Assembly: GCA_023665365.1 (NCBI GenBank)
Contig: JAMPEA010000010.1
Span: 1 to 39,240 of the forward strand
DNA: 39,240 bases
Direction: 5' to 3'
DNA from: Bacillota bacterium
Lineage (GTDB): Bacteria > Bacillota > Clostridia > Christensenellales > CAG-917
Shown: positions 16,244 through 24,582 of the stretch, piece after piece
Position numbering within the stretch: the first letter of the stretch is position 1
How the letters are laid out: every line of letters starts with the position of its first letter
Notes under the pieces: generated by a model
What the model saw: only the letters and a program-made list of their open reading frames with translations
Databases searched by the model: none
What the model was told of the DNA's origin: nothing
Translations under genes and position numbers: made by a program

Positions 16244-16759
16244 TTATTTTGCATATATTTTTATTTGATGCCCATAGTTATAAAATTTGACCCCGCCGAT
16301 AGAACATTCTTCCTCAATATTCAAATCGACGTTAATATAATCATCGACAATCGTTACAGCAACAAGATTATTGTATGTGCCATAATATCTTCTTATATGA
16401 ATTCCGTCTATTTCACCGTCTGAAATCAATTCTTGTAAGTTTAATAAATATGCTTGCTTTATATTGGTTTCAACTTCATTCGACAATGTATTTGGATTTA
16501 GCGGAAGCGGCTTATAGTTGCCAAACATCTTTGTATCACGCTCAAATTCGGCGTGATAGTAAGATATGGATTTCAGTTGATTTTTGCTAAGCCAGCCGTT
16601 GTCGTATGCTTGTTGTAGGGTATAAAACGCTCCCGCCTCGGGCTCGCCGTTGCGCGGATTGCGAAAATCGTCATCGTTATTACACGCGCAAAGTATGCCT
16701 ACACTCATAATAAGCGCCAACCCCAAACAAATTATTTTGATTATTTTTTTCTTCATCAA
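16244..16759 (-). CDS. Small lipoprotein, paralogue of the 14785 gene
   Basis: A 171-residue protein with lipobox ILCAC at residues 22-26. The signal peptide and first ~57 residues are almost identical to the paralogue down to the nucleotide level, while the C-terminal two thirds have diverged strongly. Conserved islands are RYYGTYNNLVAVTIVDDY and IGGVKFYNYG. This pattern of a constant leader and variable body suggests recent duplication with selection, or recombination, on the exposed part. The upstream region carries the intact cluster promoter. Confidence 0.8.
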   Translation of the reverse strand: MMKKKIIKIICLGLALIMSVGILCACNNDDDFRNPRNGEPEAGAFYTLQQAYDNGWLSKNQLKSISYYHAEFERDTKMFGNYKPLPLNPNTLSNEVETNIKQAYLLNLQELISDGEIDGIHIRRYYGTYNNLVAVTIVDDYINVDLNIEEECSIGGVKFYNYGHQIKIYAK

Positions 16760-16818
16760 TTTACCCCTTAATAAACTATATCAATTTAACTATCGCTTTT
16801 TCCCAAGCCCCTGCTTAT

Positions 16819-16847
16819 ATTTTAATTCCGCATAACATCGAAGTCAA
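16819..16847 (-). promoter_or_regulatory. Shared cluster promoter, copy 3
   Basis: Minus strand: TTGACT (16847-16842), 17-bp spacer, TAAAAT (16824-16819), then TATAAGCAGGGGCTTGGG. About 60 bases before the 16759 start. Confidence 0.7.
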
Positions 16848-16971
16848 TAAGGTAGTCTTTCAAAGCTCGCCTTGATTTGTTTTTAATTTTACTTCGCTAT
16901 ATATAAACAATTTAAGTGGCATTTTTGTCCCATTATTTTCAAAAAAGTTGAGATTTTTTTATGAAATTTAA

Positions 16972-16998
16972 AAAGCCGTTCCATTTCGGAACGGCTTT
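16972..16998 (-). terminator. Terminator of the metallophosphoesterase gene
   Basis: A perfect 11-bp stem AAAGCCGTTCC / GGAACGGCTTT with a 5-nt loop, just past the stop codon on the minus strand. Confidence 0.85.
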
Positions 16999-17002
16999 CG
17001 GA

Positions 17003-18640
17003 TTAACCTTTTTCGTGTTTTACGTTGTAATCTTCATAGTAGTTTTTCTGCACGCAATCAAAGTCGCCGTCGGGCTCGACCGTGATGACCGTACAGCCGC
17101 GTTGCAGGTGCTCCTTGTAGATGCCGGGATAGGCGAGATAGTCGATGCTCATGCCGTAAGTCAAGCGTACTGTGCCCGATTTTGTCTCGCCGTTTTCCTC
17201 CCACGATTTGGTGTATTCGACGGAGAAGTTGTTGTAGTGGTCGTGTCCGCTGAACGTGCCCTGCAAGCCGTTTTGTACGCCCTGCTCGAAGAAATCGTCT
17301 TGATGCAATCCGCAGAAAACGCCGTAGGTCCTTTGTCCGTTCTTTTTCTTGTCGGACTCGCCCATCTTGCCATAGTAGTATTTGACGGTAGTGCCGTTGC
17401 GCTCAATTACGTCGCCCTTGGAGAGGTCTTTTCTGTTACTATTGATGACCTGCGACCAAGCCTCTCGATACTCTACGAGCGGAATGTGGAAGAACGCGAG
17501 ATTTTTAACTTCGTCGGAGCAATTTGGGTCTATCTGCTTATTTGCTTGAACGAGCTTTTGCATTTCGGCGACGTACCAATCCACTTGGCTTTGATGAATA
17601 TTGTCGTATTTCCACGCCGCGCCGAAGTAGTCGCCCTCTATGTAGCTGTGGCTGTCGAGTGTGACGAGCGCCTGCGTAACTATACCTTGTGTGTTTTTGA
17701 CCTTTATAATCGTATTGCCGTAGCCGAGGTCGTCCTCTTTGAGTTTGAGCGCGGGGTCGTCGGCTTCGCCGCGTTGGAAGAGGCAATGCGCGAGGTTGCC
17801 CTTTTGGATTTCCTCCTCATAATAATTGCAAATGTCGTCGCGCGTATACATGCTGTACGCCTCCGTGTCGTGGTTGCCGAACGCAAACGTCCAGTATACG
17901 CCGAGCGACTCCATCATATTGGCGAAAATCTTCGTCGCGCCGAGGTTGTTGAACGAGCCGGACGCATACGGCACGGGGAAGGCAATATCGCCCGTGACAA
18001 TCACGAGGTCGGGTTTTTCTGCGCGTATCATCGTTGCGACGGCGTTCATCGCCCACATATCCTTTTCCTTGGAGAAACTGCCGCCGCCGATATGTACGTC
18101 GGTGAGTTGCAAAACTTTGAAATCGTTGTCGGTGACAAACGTCCAATATTCGTCGTCATCTTGATAGAGATTTACTCCCACCGTTCCTTTTTCGCCCTTA
18201 ATAAACTGCTCGCCGTCGCCATACTCCACAGCGGTGTAGTTTTTCGCCTGAGCGATAAGCGCTTTTACGACTATCGGATTGGCAATCGCAACGCCGCTTA
18301 TGAAAATCCCCAGCGCCAATATCACCGCGCAGACTGAAATCAATGCGGTTATTCTGCGCTTTTTCTTTTGCGCGCGGGTCAGAGGCTTTTTCTTCTTTTT
18401 GCCGTTTTTGGCGTGTTCTTCCTCATCGTCGTCATCATCGTCGTCCACATCGTTATTGTAGTCGATAGCTTTCGGCTTGTCGTCCCCGTCGGATTTTTCG
18501 CTTTGCTCTTCCGCCGCGACGTTCTCTTCCGCCGCGTTAAGCTCAACGTCCTGCTCGGGAGTCGTATCCGTAACGGCGTTCTCCTCCCCCGAGACGGCAG
18601 TCGTCTCCTCGACTTCTACGTCATTGATATTGTCGCTCAT
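17003..18640 (-). CDS. Membrane-anchored calcineurin-like metallophosphoesterase
   Basis: A 545-residue protein. Residues 1-90 are a charged, low-complexity cytoplasmic tail with an Asp run (66-72) followed by a Lys run (81-85). One membrane helix (about 97-120) places the catalytic domain outside. All five metallophosphoesterase blocks are present: LTDVHIGGG (D181, H183), VTGDIAF (D218), GNHD (255-258), FFHIP (H385) and GHDH (465-468), so a dinuclear metal site is intact. Members hydrolyse phosphomonoesters, nucleotides or cyclic nucleotides. The RBS AAGGGGG precedes the ATG. The substrate is unknown. Confidence 0.9.
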   Translation of the reverse strand: MSDNINDVEVEETTAVSGEENAVTDTTPEQDVELNAAEENVAAEEQSEKSDGDDKPKAIDYNNDVDDDDDDDEEEHAKNGKKKKKPLTRAQKKKRRITALISVCAVILALGIFISGVAIANPIVVKALIAQAKNYTAVEYGDGEQFIKGEKGTVGVNLYQDDDEYWTFVTDNDFKVLQLTDVHIGGGSFSKEKDMWAMNAVATMIRAEKPDLVIVTGDIAFPVPYASGSFNNLGATKIFANMMESLGVYWTFAFGNHDTEAYSMYTRDDICNYYEEEIQKGNLAHCLFQRGEADDPALKLKEDDLGYGNTIIKVKNTQGIVTQALVTLDSHSYIEGDYFGAAWKYDNIHQSQVDWYVAEMQKLVQANKQIDPNCSDEVKNLAFFHIPLVEYREAWSQVINSNRKDLSKGDVIERNGTTVKYYYGKMGESDKKKNGQRTYGVFCGLHQDDFFEQGVQNGLQGTFSGHDHYNNFSVEYTKSWEENGETKSGTVRLTYGMSIDYLAYPGIYKEHLQRGCTVITVEPDGDFDCVQKNYYEDYNVKHEKG

Positions 18641-18709
18641 AGCGTCCCCCTTGATAGTGTTTATTGTATATATTATATCTTATATAACGAATTTAGTCTA
18701 TACCCAAAT

Positions 18710-19693
18710 TCACTTTGCTTGATTTTGCGAAATATCCTTGTTTTCCTCGGCGCTTTCGATTTGAGGCTTTTTGCGCGGCGAGCGTTTTTTTCTCTCCTTC
18801 TCGACGGATAAATCCTCATCGCTAAGCGGGACGAGCCATATCTCCGCGCCGCATTGCGCAAGTATAGCGTCGCGGATTTCGCGCTCGGCTTGCTTGACGC
18901 TATCGAGCGTAACTCCCTTTTCAAATACGACTTCCGCCGTGCCCGCCTTTGCGCCGAACCCGTAGTCGTGCAAAGTGATATTGCCTATGCGCTTTATACG
19001 AGCGTCCGCTTTGAGCTCGCTTTTGATAATATCGTATTCCTCTTTGCTTCCGTCGCCCTTGACGACGCTCTTGATATTGTCCGCAATCATCTTGACGGCG
19101 AATACAAGCACCGCAACGCTTATCACTATGCCGAAAATCGCGTCCGCGGCGTAGTCCACCTCGCTCGTGACGGCAAACGCCACAAGCGACGCGCCCGTTA
19201 TGCCTATATCCAAACAGCAATCCAGCGCGATTGCCGCAATCGCCTTGGACTTTATCTTTTTGTTTTTGACGTGATAAAACACCGCAAGCGCAATCTTTAT
19301 GGGAATGGCTATGGAGATGAGCACGCAGTTCTGCCAGCCGAACCACACGGGCTCGGGCATAGCAAGGCGGTTTAGCGAGCGCATAAAGAACAGCCCTCCT
19401 ATCACCGCCGAAGCCACCGCGACTACGAAGCCCGCAAGATACTCGCTGCGCCCGTATCCGAACGGCGCGTCCTCGCTGCGCGGAATATACAGCGCGACAA
19501 ACGCAAACAGCGTAATTATACTCGTGAGCACGTCGAAAATGCTGTTCGTCGCGTCGAGCATAATCGTAAGGCTGTTCGAGGTCATTCCCACGTACAGCTT
19601 GACCGCCACGAGCGTGACATTTGCGACTATGCCTATGACGAGCATAATTATGGATTGTTTTATGCGCGATTTGAGTTGCCCTTCCAAAAACAT
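18710..19693 (-). CDS. Cation diffusion facilitator, probable Mn(II) exporter
   Basis: A 327-residue CDF protein with six membrane helices and a C-terminal cytoplasmic ferredoxin-like domain (about 205-290), followed by a Lys/Glu-rich tail. The transport site reads N50-x3-D54 in helix 2 (LDATNSIFD) and D158-x3-D162 in helix 5 (ALDCCLD). An N-D-D-D site, as opposed to His-containing Zn/Cd sites, is associated with manganese exporters such as MntE. The start at 19693 is preferred (GAGGGCGG upstream) because a 29-residue longer TTG-started frame would overlap a perfect promoter. Metal choice is inferred from the site residues. Confidence 0.85.
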   Translation of the reverse strand: MFLEGQLKSRIKQSIIMLVIGIVANVTLVAVKLYVGMTSNSLTIMLDATNSIFDVLTSIITLFAFVALYIPRSEDAPFGYGRSEYLAGFVVAVASAVIGGLFFMRSLNRLAMPEPVWFGWQNCVLISIAIPIKIALAVFYHVKNKKIKSKAIAAIALDCCLDIGITGASLVAFAVTSEVDYAADAIFGIVISVAVLVFAVKMIADNIKSVVKGDGSKEEYDIIKSELKADARIKRIGNITLHDYGFGAKAGTAEVVFEKGVTLDSVKQAEREIRDAILAQCGAEIWLVPLSDEDLSVEKERKKRSPRKKPQIESAEENKDISQNQAK

Positions 19694-19751
19694 TCCGCCC
19701 TCGTTTGCCGCGTAAGTTTGCGCGTCCGATTGAAATCTATCGACAACTGAA

Positions 19752-19780
19752 ATTATAACACGGCGGGAATTTGTTTTCAA
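19752..19780 (-). promoter_or_regulatory. Promoter of the CDF gene
   Basis: Minus strand: -35 TTGAAA (19780-19775), 17-bp spacer, consensus -10 TATAAT (19757-19752). It decides the CDF start, because any start upstream of 19750 would lie within or before the promoter. Confidence 0.8.
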
Positions 19781-19793
19781 TGTATATTTAATA

Positions 19794-19822
19794 TTGTTTT
19801 AATCGTTTAAAAATAGTATAAT
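19794..19822 (+). promoter_or_regulatory. Promoter of the two-component operon
   Basis: -35 TTGTTT (19794-19799), 17-bp spacer, -10 TATAAT (19817-19822), divergent from the CDF promoter. Confidence 0.75.
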
Positions 19823-19847
19823 CGTAGACGAAAAGGAGATTATCCTA

Positions 19848-20525
19848 ATGAGAATTTTACTTATCGAGGACGAAAAGGAATTGGCGCGGGCGCTTGCAAA
19901 AATGCTCGCCAAGGACGGCTACGACGTGGACAGCGTACACGACGGCGCCGACGGGCTGAGTTTTGCCTCGTCCGGCATGTACGATTTGATACTGCTCGAC
20001 GTGATAATGCCCAAGATGAACGGCTTTGAGGTGTTGAGCGAAATTCGCCGCAGAAAGCTCGACACCCCCGTGATAATGCTGACGGCGCTCGCAGACGAAA
20101 GCAACAAGATACAGGGGCTTGACAACGGCGCGGACGACTACGTGTCAAAGCCGTTTTCCTTCAACGAGCTGTCGGCGAGGATACGCGCGGTGCTGAGACG
20201 GAGAGGCAAACTTGTGAGCGACAACAAGTTGGAGTACGGCGGCGCGTCCCTCGATTTGACTACGTACGAGCTTAGCACGCAGTCGGGCAAGATAAGTCTG
20301 ACCGCAAAGGAGTTCGAGCTGTTGAGATTTTTGTTTGAGTATCCCAAATTCGTCGCGTCGAAAGAGGACCTCATTCTCAAAGCCTGGGGCTTTAACAGCG
20401 AGTTCGAGTCGAACAATCTCGAAGTCTATATGTCCTTTTTGCGAAAGAAATTGACGCACCTAAACGCCTCGTTTACAATCGAAGCGGTGCGCGGGGTGGG
20501 CTATAAACTCGCGCCCAAAATGTAA
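19848..20525 (+). CDS. OmpR/PhoB-family response regulator
   Basis: A 225-residue two-domain regulator. The receiver has acidic residues Glu7/Asp8, the phospho-acceptor Asp51 in LILLDVIMPKMNG, Thr in VIMLTAL and Lys in DDYVSKPFSFNEL. The winged-helix output domain (about 130-225) has LTAKEFELLRFLFE and ends VRGVGYKL, typical of OmpR/PhoB. The RBS AAAAGGAGA precedes the ATG. The kinase gene follows after 103 bp, so this is a cognate pair. The stimulus is unknown; the divergent Mn-type exporter and the downstream permease are plausible but unproven targets. Confidence 0.95.
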   Translation: MRILLIEDEKELARALAKMLAKDGYDVDSVHDGADGLSFASSGMYDLILLDVIMPKMNGFEVLSEIRRRKLDTPVIMLTALADESNKIQGLDNGADDYVSKPFSFNELSARIRAVLRRRGKLVSDNKLEYGGASLDLTTYELSTQSGKISLTAKEFELLRFLFEYPKFVASKEDLILKAWGFNSEFESNNLEVYMSFLRKKLTHLNASFTIEAVRGVGYKLAPKM

Positions 20526-20628
20526 CTTCCTTGCCTGTTTTCAAGACGCCGATATTTGCATAACACGCGGTTTATCTGTCAAAATCGGCGCATAAACCGC
20601 TGATTTTGCGAAATCCGATGATATATAC

Positions 20629-21843
20629 ATGGACCTTATAAAACGTCAACGCATAAAATTTACGGTTGTTACGACCGCGCTCGGCGCGGTGCTTTTGCTT
20701 ATTCTGCTGGGCGGCTTTTTTATAATGACGTACGTATCGGACAAAGTGTCGATGACGACCGCGCTTGATAAGGCGCTGAACGCTCCAAACAGCTACAACG
20801 CCGCCGCGCCGCAGGCTTTGAGATGCTTTTTCGTCTACTCGGACGACAGCGGAGTCGTCAAAGTCAAGGGAGATTTGACATACTATGGAGACGACAAGGA
20901 CAAAATCGCAAAAAAGGCATGCGGCGAGTTGCAAGGCACGTTTAAAGTCGGTAAATATCATTTTATCTGCGCAAGCAAGGAGCTTGAAAACGGCACGCTG
21001 ACAGCCGTGATAGACAGGACGGAGCATAGCTCGCTGCTTTTAAACACGGGGCTTCAAATAGCGATGCTCTATTGCCTATCGGTCATACTGATTGCATTGC
21101 TCGCGTTTTTGGCGTCGGCGAGACTGCTGTATCCCGTTTCGGAATCCTTCAAAAAACAGCGCGACCTCGTGGCGAACGCCTCGCACGAGCTGAAAACTCC
21201 CTTGACGGTCATTTCCACCAACCTAAGCGTAATAAAATCCGAGCCGAATACGTCCGTTGCCGACAACGCGCATTGGATAGAATCCATAGACGCGCAGATA
21301 ACGCGCATGCAGGATTTGATACAAAATATGTTGGAGCTTTCAAAGATGGAGCAGGTGGAAATCCCCAAAGAGGAGCTGAATTTCAGTATGCTTTTAGAGG
21401 GCGCTTGCCTCACGTTCGAGCCGATTTGCTTTGAGAAAAACGTAAATCTAACCGCTACGATTGCGCCCGACGTAACGGTGAAAGGCGACAAGAACGCGCT
21501 TGAAAGACTTATCGTGATACTGCTTGACAACGCAATTAAGTATTGCTACGAAAACGGAAAAGTAGGAGTCAAGTTGAGCGCCGACCCAAAGCGAGTCCGC
21601 CTAAGCGTGATGAACACGGGCGAAGCCATAAGTAAGGAGGAAGCCCTGCACGTTTTCGACAGATTTTATCGCACGGACGGCGCGCGCAAAAACGAGGACG
21701 GACGCAGTTTCGGATTGGGGCTTTCCATTGCGGAGGCGACCGTCAAGGCGCACGGAGGCACTATATCCTGCCACGGAGTGGAGGATAAAGGCACGGTGTT
21801 CACAGTTCTGTTGCCGGCAATCAAAGAGAAGAAAAAGAAGTGA
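20629..21843 (+). CDS. Sensor histidine kinase
   Basis: A 404-residue membrane kinase. Helices at about 12-35 and 142-164 enclose an extracytoplasmic sensor of ~105 residues. The HisKA segment is LVANASHELKTPLTVIS with phospho-acceptor His186. ATP-binding blocks follow: N box LLDNAIKYCYENG (about 298-310), then RFYRTDGAR and FGLGLSIAEATVKAHGG. The start codon at 20629 has no evident ribosome binding site, so translation may depend on the upstream regulator gene. It pairs with the response regulator at 19848. The stop overlaps nothing but touches the converging permease gene. Confidence 0.93.
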   Translation: MDLIKRQRIKFTVVTTALGAVLLLILLGGFFIMTYVSDKVSMTTALDKALNAPNSYNAAAPQALRCFFVYSDDSGVVKVKGDLTYYGDDKDKIAKKACGELQGTFKVGKYHFICASKELENGTLTAVIDRTEHSSLLLNTGLQIAMLYCLSVILIALLAFLASARLLYPVSESFKKQRDLVANASHELKTPLTVISTNLSVIKSEPNTSVADNAHWIESIDAQITRMQDLIQNMLELSKMEQVEIPKEELNFSMLLEGACLTFEPICFEKNVNLTATIAPDVTVKGDKNALERLIVILLDNAIKYCYENGKVGVKLSADPKRVRLSVMNTGEAISKEEALHVFDRFYRTDGARKNEDGRSFGLGLSIAEATVKAHGGTISCHGVEDKGTVFTVLLPAIKEKKKK

Positions 21844-23112
21844 TTAGATTTCCAGTTTTAGATATTCGGGCTTTAACCAACCCTTTTTACGCATAATTTC
21901 GCTTGCTAAAACGCATACGACGGCGGGAATGACAAACATACAAAGCGCAATGCCGAGCCCGACTTTCCAGCCCGCGATTTCGGCGGAATTTTTGACGGTT
22001 TCGACAACTCCTACAAGCCCCGACGTGCCCATTCCTCCGCCTGCCGCGCCGCACTTTAAGGTGAACACACAGGTGGATAGCGGTCCTGCGATAACGCTTG
22101 CGATGATAGGCGGAATGATGATTTGCGGGTGACGCATAAGATTTGGGATTTGAAGCATGCTCGTCCCAAGCCCTTGCGCGACGAGCCCGCCCCACTTGTT
22201 TTCGCGGAAACTCTCGACTGCAAAGCCGACCATTTGACAGGCACAGCCGACCGTAGCCGCTCCGCCTGCGAGCATAATAGCGTCGAATGTGGCAAAATCG
22301 ACAGTCCCCGCGCCGTAGCCCGTGATGATAGGCGTTGCGATAGCCACCCAAATTGCGGCGGACGACGTTGGCAGAGTGAGCAGTATGCCCATAACCACTG
22401 CGACCAAAATGCCCATAGCCTCGGGCGTGACCATAGTAGCAAGCGCTACGCCCTTGCCGATGACGTTGACAAACTGGATAAATGGCCAAGCTACGTACAG
22501 CGAAAGCATGGATACAAGCATCATCGCAAGCGGAACTATGACTATATCGACCTTAGTTTTGCCGCAGATGAGATTGCCGATTTCGACGGCTATAACCGAT
22601 ACGACGTACGCGCCTATCGGGTTGCCGGGAACGCCCGCGGAGAGCGCGAAAGTGCCCGCGATGATTTTATCCGCAAACGCGCCCGCCATACCTGCGACCG
22701 CCGCGGTGAACAGCACCAGTTTTTTGGAATGGAGCGCGTGCGCGATACCTATGCCGATGCCCGCGCCCATGAGCGATTTTGCGATATTTGCAACCGCCGT
22801 CACAAACTTGCCCACGGATATGCCCGCGCTTGTGCCTGCCTGCCCTATCCAATCGCCGAACATAGCGAGGATAGTGCCTGCAATCAAGGTGCAAAAAAGC
22901 CCCTGCGCCATGCCCGTAAACGCGTCTATAAAATAGCGCTTGCAGAGTTTTTTTGTGATTGCAAGCGCCTTTTTGCCCTTGGAGTCGGGCTTTTTGTAAT
23001 AGCTTAGAATGCCTTTTTTGGTTTCGATTTCCGCGTCGAGTTGCTCGCGCCCGTCAATCGAGACGTTTTCGTCGTTTTCGTTTTGCTGTAAAATGTCTTT
23101 TTCGTTTTCCAT
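21844..23112 (-). CDS. Orphan EIIC-like permease (PTS_EIIC_2 type)
   Basis: A 422-residue integral membrane protein. A polar N-terminal tail (1-50, Glu/Asp/Asn-rich) precedes about ten hydrophobic segments. The gly-rich phrases SLMGAGIGIGIAHALHSKK, SAGVPGNPIGAYVVSVIA and KCGAAGGGMGTSGLVG match my memory of the EIIC_2 family of sugar-permease-like proteins. No IIA, IIB, HPr or EI gene is nearby, so transport by phosphorylation cannot be claimed. It starts 15 bp after the M28-like gene ends on the same strand and lacks a clear RBS, which suggests an operon with translational coupling. Confidence 0.75.
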   Translation of the reverse strand: MENEKDILQQNENDENVSIDGREQLDAEIETKKGILSYYKKPDSKGKKALAITKKLCKRYFIDAFTGMAQGLFCTLIAGTILAMFGDWIGQAGTSAGISVGKFVTAVANIAKSLMGAGIGIGIAHALHSKKLVLFTAAVAGMAGAFADKIIAGTFALSAGVPGNPIGAYVVSVIAVEIGNLICGKTKVDIVIVPLAMMLVSMLSLYVAWPFIQFVNVIGKGVALATMVTPEAMGILVAVVMGILLTLPTSSAAIWVAIATPIITGYGAGTVDFATFDAIMLAGGAATVGCACQMVGFAVESFRENKWGGLVAQGLGTSMLQIPNLMRHPQIIIPPIIASVIAGPLSTCVFTLKCGAAGGGMGTSGLVGVVETVKNSAEIAGWKVGLGIALCMFVIPAVVCVLASEIMRKKGWLKPEYLKLEI

Positions 23113-23127
23113 AGTTATCGCGCGCTT

Positions 23128-24447
23128 TTACTTGCCGACGGCGGCGTGGATTTCCATATCGGAGTTGTTGGTTTTTATTTTTTGTTCCTCACCCGCGTCC
23201 TGCGAAACGGGAGTATCTTTCATAAGTTTTATCATCGTGCCGACCGTGACGGAAAAGATTTTTTCAAGGTCATTGAGGTCAAGCTCGTGCTCGTCGGGCT
23301 TGTGCGCCAAAAGCATAGCGGAAGCGTCGCCGTTGAGCGCGAAAGCGTCCGGCATATATCCGTGCACCGACGCGAGACGTTGCGAAATTTTGTCGGTGGG
23401 CAAGACGCTTATATCTATTTTCTGCTCGTGCGCGCTTGACCTTATCGCCGAAACGAGAGGGGTGGAGTAGCGGATTTTGCGCACCGCGTTCATATCCGCG
23501 ATTTTTAGGTCGCCGCCCTCAATATCCCCGATGCAAAATACGTGCGCGCCTTTAAACTCTGGATGGGCTTTGACAAACGCCTCCGAGCCGCCGTGCGCGG
23601 AATTTTCGCCGCCGAAAGACGCGTAGACTATGCGCACGTCGTCGTCGAGGAGTTGAGGCTGTTCGACAAAATAGGCGTAAGTCGCCATAGCTATCGAGGT
23701 GGCAACGCCGTTATTTTGCTTTGCGTGGCGCTCGAAAGGAGAAAATCTGAGCAGAGTAACCGCTATGCCGAGCACCCCTATGACTCCGGGGATAACGCTA
23801 AGCACGGTGATTTTTGCCGAAGTATCCGCGCCGATAGCCATCTTGACGATACAGGCGAGCACGAACACTATTGCGGTGAGCGGCACGAAAACGTGCGCGA
23901 GCTTGCTGACAAGGTTATAGTCTTTAAGCGAATTGCCGAGCGTCGCGTCGTGGTTGTCGGCGACGATAAAGATGCGCTCCTTTTTGAGCTTGTCCTTGTT
24001 TTTGGAAAATTCGCTGACGACGTTATAGGAGATTTTTTGAGAATACAGCCCTCTCAACCTGCGCTTGCCGACGTACATTAAAATCATAGCGATAGCGCCG
24101 ACGGCGTAAACGCCGAGCGCGAGCAGAGTAAGCAGAATGCCCGCAACGCCCTTGCCCGCAAACGACACGAAATACAGCACGTAACACAAAATGTACCAAA
24201 TCCCGAGGATTGGCACCGACCCCCTGCCGAGCAGGGGATACGCCTTATAGGCTTCGAGGCGAACGGTTGCGCCCGTCTCGTCGGCGAGCCTGCGGCGAAT
24301 GGTGCGCGCGCAAGCGGTCTCGCTTTTACTGCCCGTAATGCGGTTGTCGTATTGTTTGAGCTCGGCGGAAAACTCGCTGACGAAATCGATGCCGTCGTGC
24401 AAGTCGTCCGCAGATACAACGCTGTTTTCGACGTCGAAAATATTCAT
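23128..24447 (-). CDS. Membrane M28-peptidase-like protein, probably catalytically degenerate
   Basis: The N-terminal phrase DNRITGSKSETACARTIRRRL (residues 34-54) is typical of M28 aminopeptidases. Two helix pairs (about 77-125 and 183-233) interrupt the fold. Blocks recalling M28 metal sites follow: VADNHDATLG (162-171), NNGVATSIAM (245-254), SFGGENSAHGGSEAF (277-291) and CIGDIEGGD. Compared with active enzymes, the Asp of the DN-SG motif is Asn, the second Glu of the EE pair is Asn282, and no C-terminal His ligand is apparent. The ATG at 24447 is six bases after a TATAAT box and has no RBS, so the mRNA is likely leaderless. Activity is doubtful. Confidence 0.65.
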   Translation of the reverse strand: MNIFDVENSVVSADDLHDGIDFVSEFSAELKQYDNRITGSKSETACARTIRRRLADETGATVRLEAYKAYPLLGRGSVPILGIWYILCYVLYFVSFAGKGVAGILLTLLALGVYAVGAIAMILMYVGKRRLRGLYSQKISYNVVSEFSKNKDKLKKERIFIVADNHDATLGNSLKDYNLVSKLAHVFVPLTAIVFVLACIVKMAIGADTSAKITVLSVIPGVIGVLGIAVTLLRFSPFERHAKQNNGVATSIAMATYAYFVEQPQLLDDDVRIVYASFGGENSAHGGSEAFVKAHPEFKGAHVFCIGDIEGGDLKIADMNAVRKIRYSTPLVSAIRSSAHEQKIDISVLPTDKISQRLASVHGYMPDAFALNGDASAMLLAHKPDEHELDLNDLEKIFSVTVGTMIKLMKDTPVSQDAGEEQKIKTNNSDMEIHAAVGK

Positions 24448-24453
24448 ATGGGT

Positions 24454-24482
24454 ATTATATAACATAAAACGGGGTTTATGCA
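24454..24482 (-). promoter_or_regulatory. Promoter of the M28-like gene, leaderless spacing
   Basis: Minus strand: TTGCAT as -35, 18-bp spacer and TATAAT (24459-24454). The start codon follows after exactly six bases. Confidence 0.65.
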
Positions 24483-24532
24483 ATAAAAAATATGACAATT
24501 AACCCCTCAATTTGCGCTTTTGCAAAAACTCA

Positions 24533-24559
24533 AAAGCCCTCTCTTTGCGAGAGGGCTTT
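24533..24559 (-). terminator. Terminator of the 783-residue lipoprotein gene
   Basis: A perfect 11-bp stem AAAGCCCTCTC / GAGAGGGCTTT, 5-nt loop, located between two minus-strand genes. Confidence 0.88.
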
Positions 24560-24582
24560 CGTTTGACAATTAACGCGGTTGA

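Noticed and set aside
16961..18337. Long plus-strand frame opposite the metallophosphoesterase
   Set aside because: It is the antisense shadow of a gene with all five catalytic blocks; its residue composition is unnatural and no RBS is present.
23128..24498. Longer M28-like protein starting at 24498
   Set aside because: The added residues lie across the promoter; the ATG at 24447 directly follows the -10 box.
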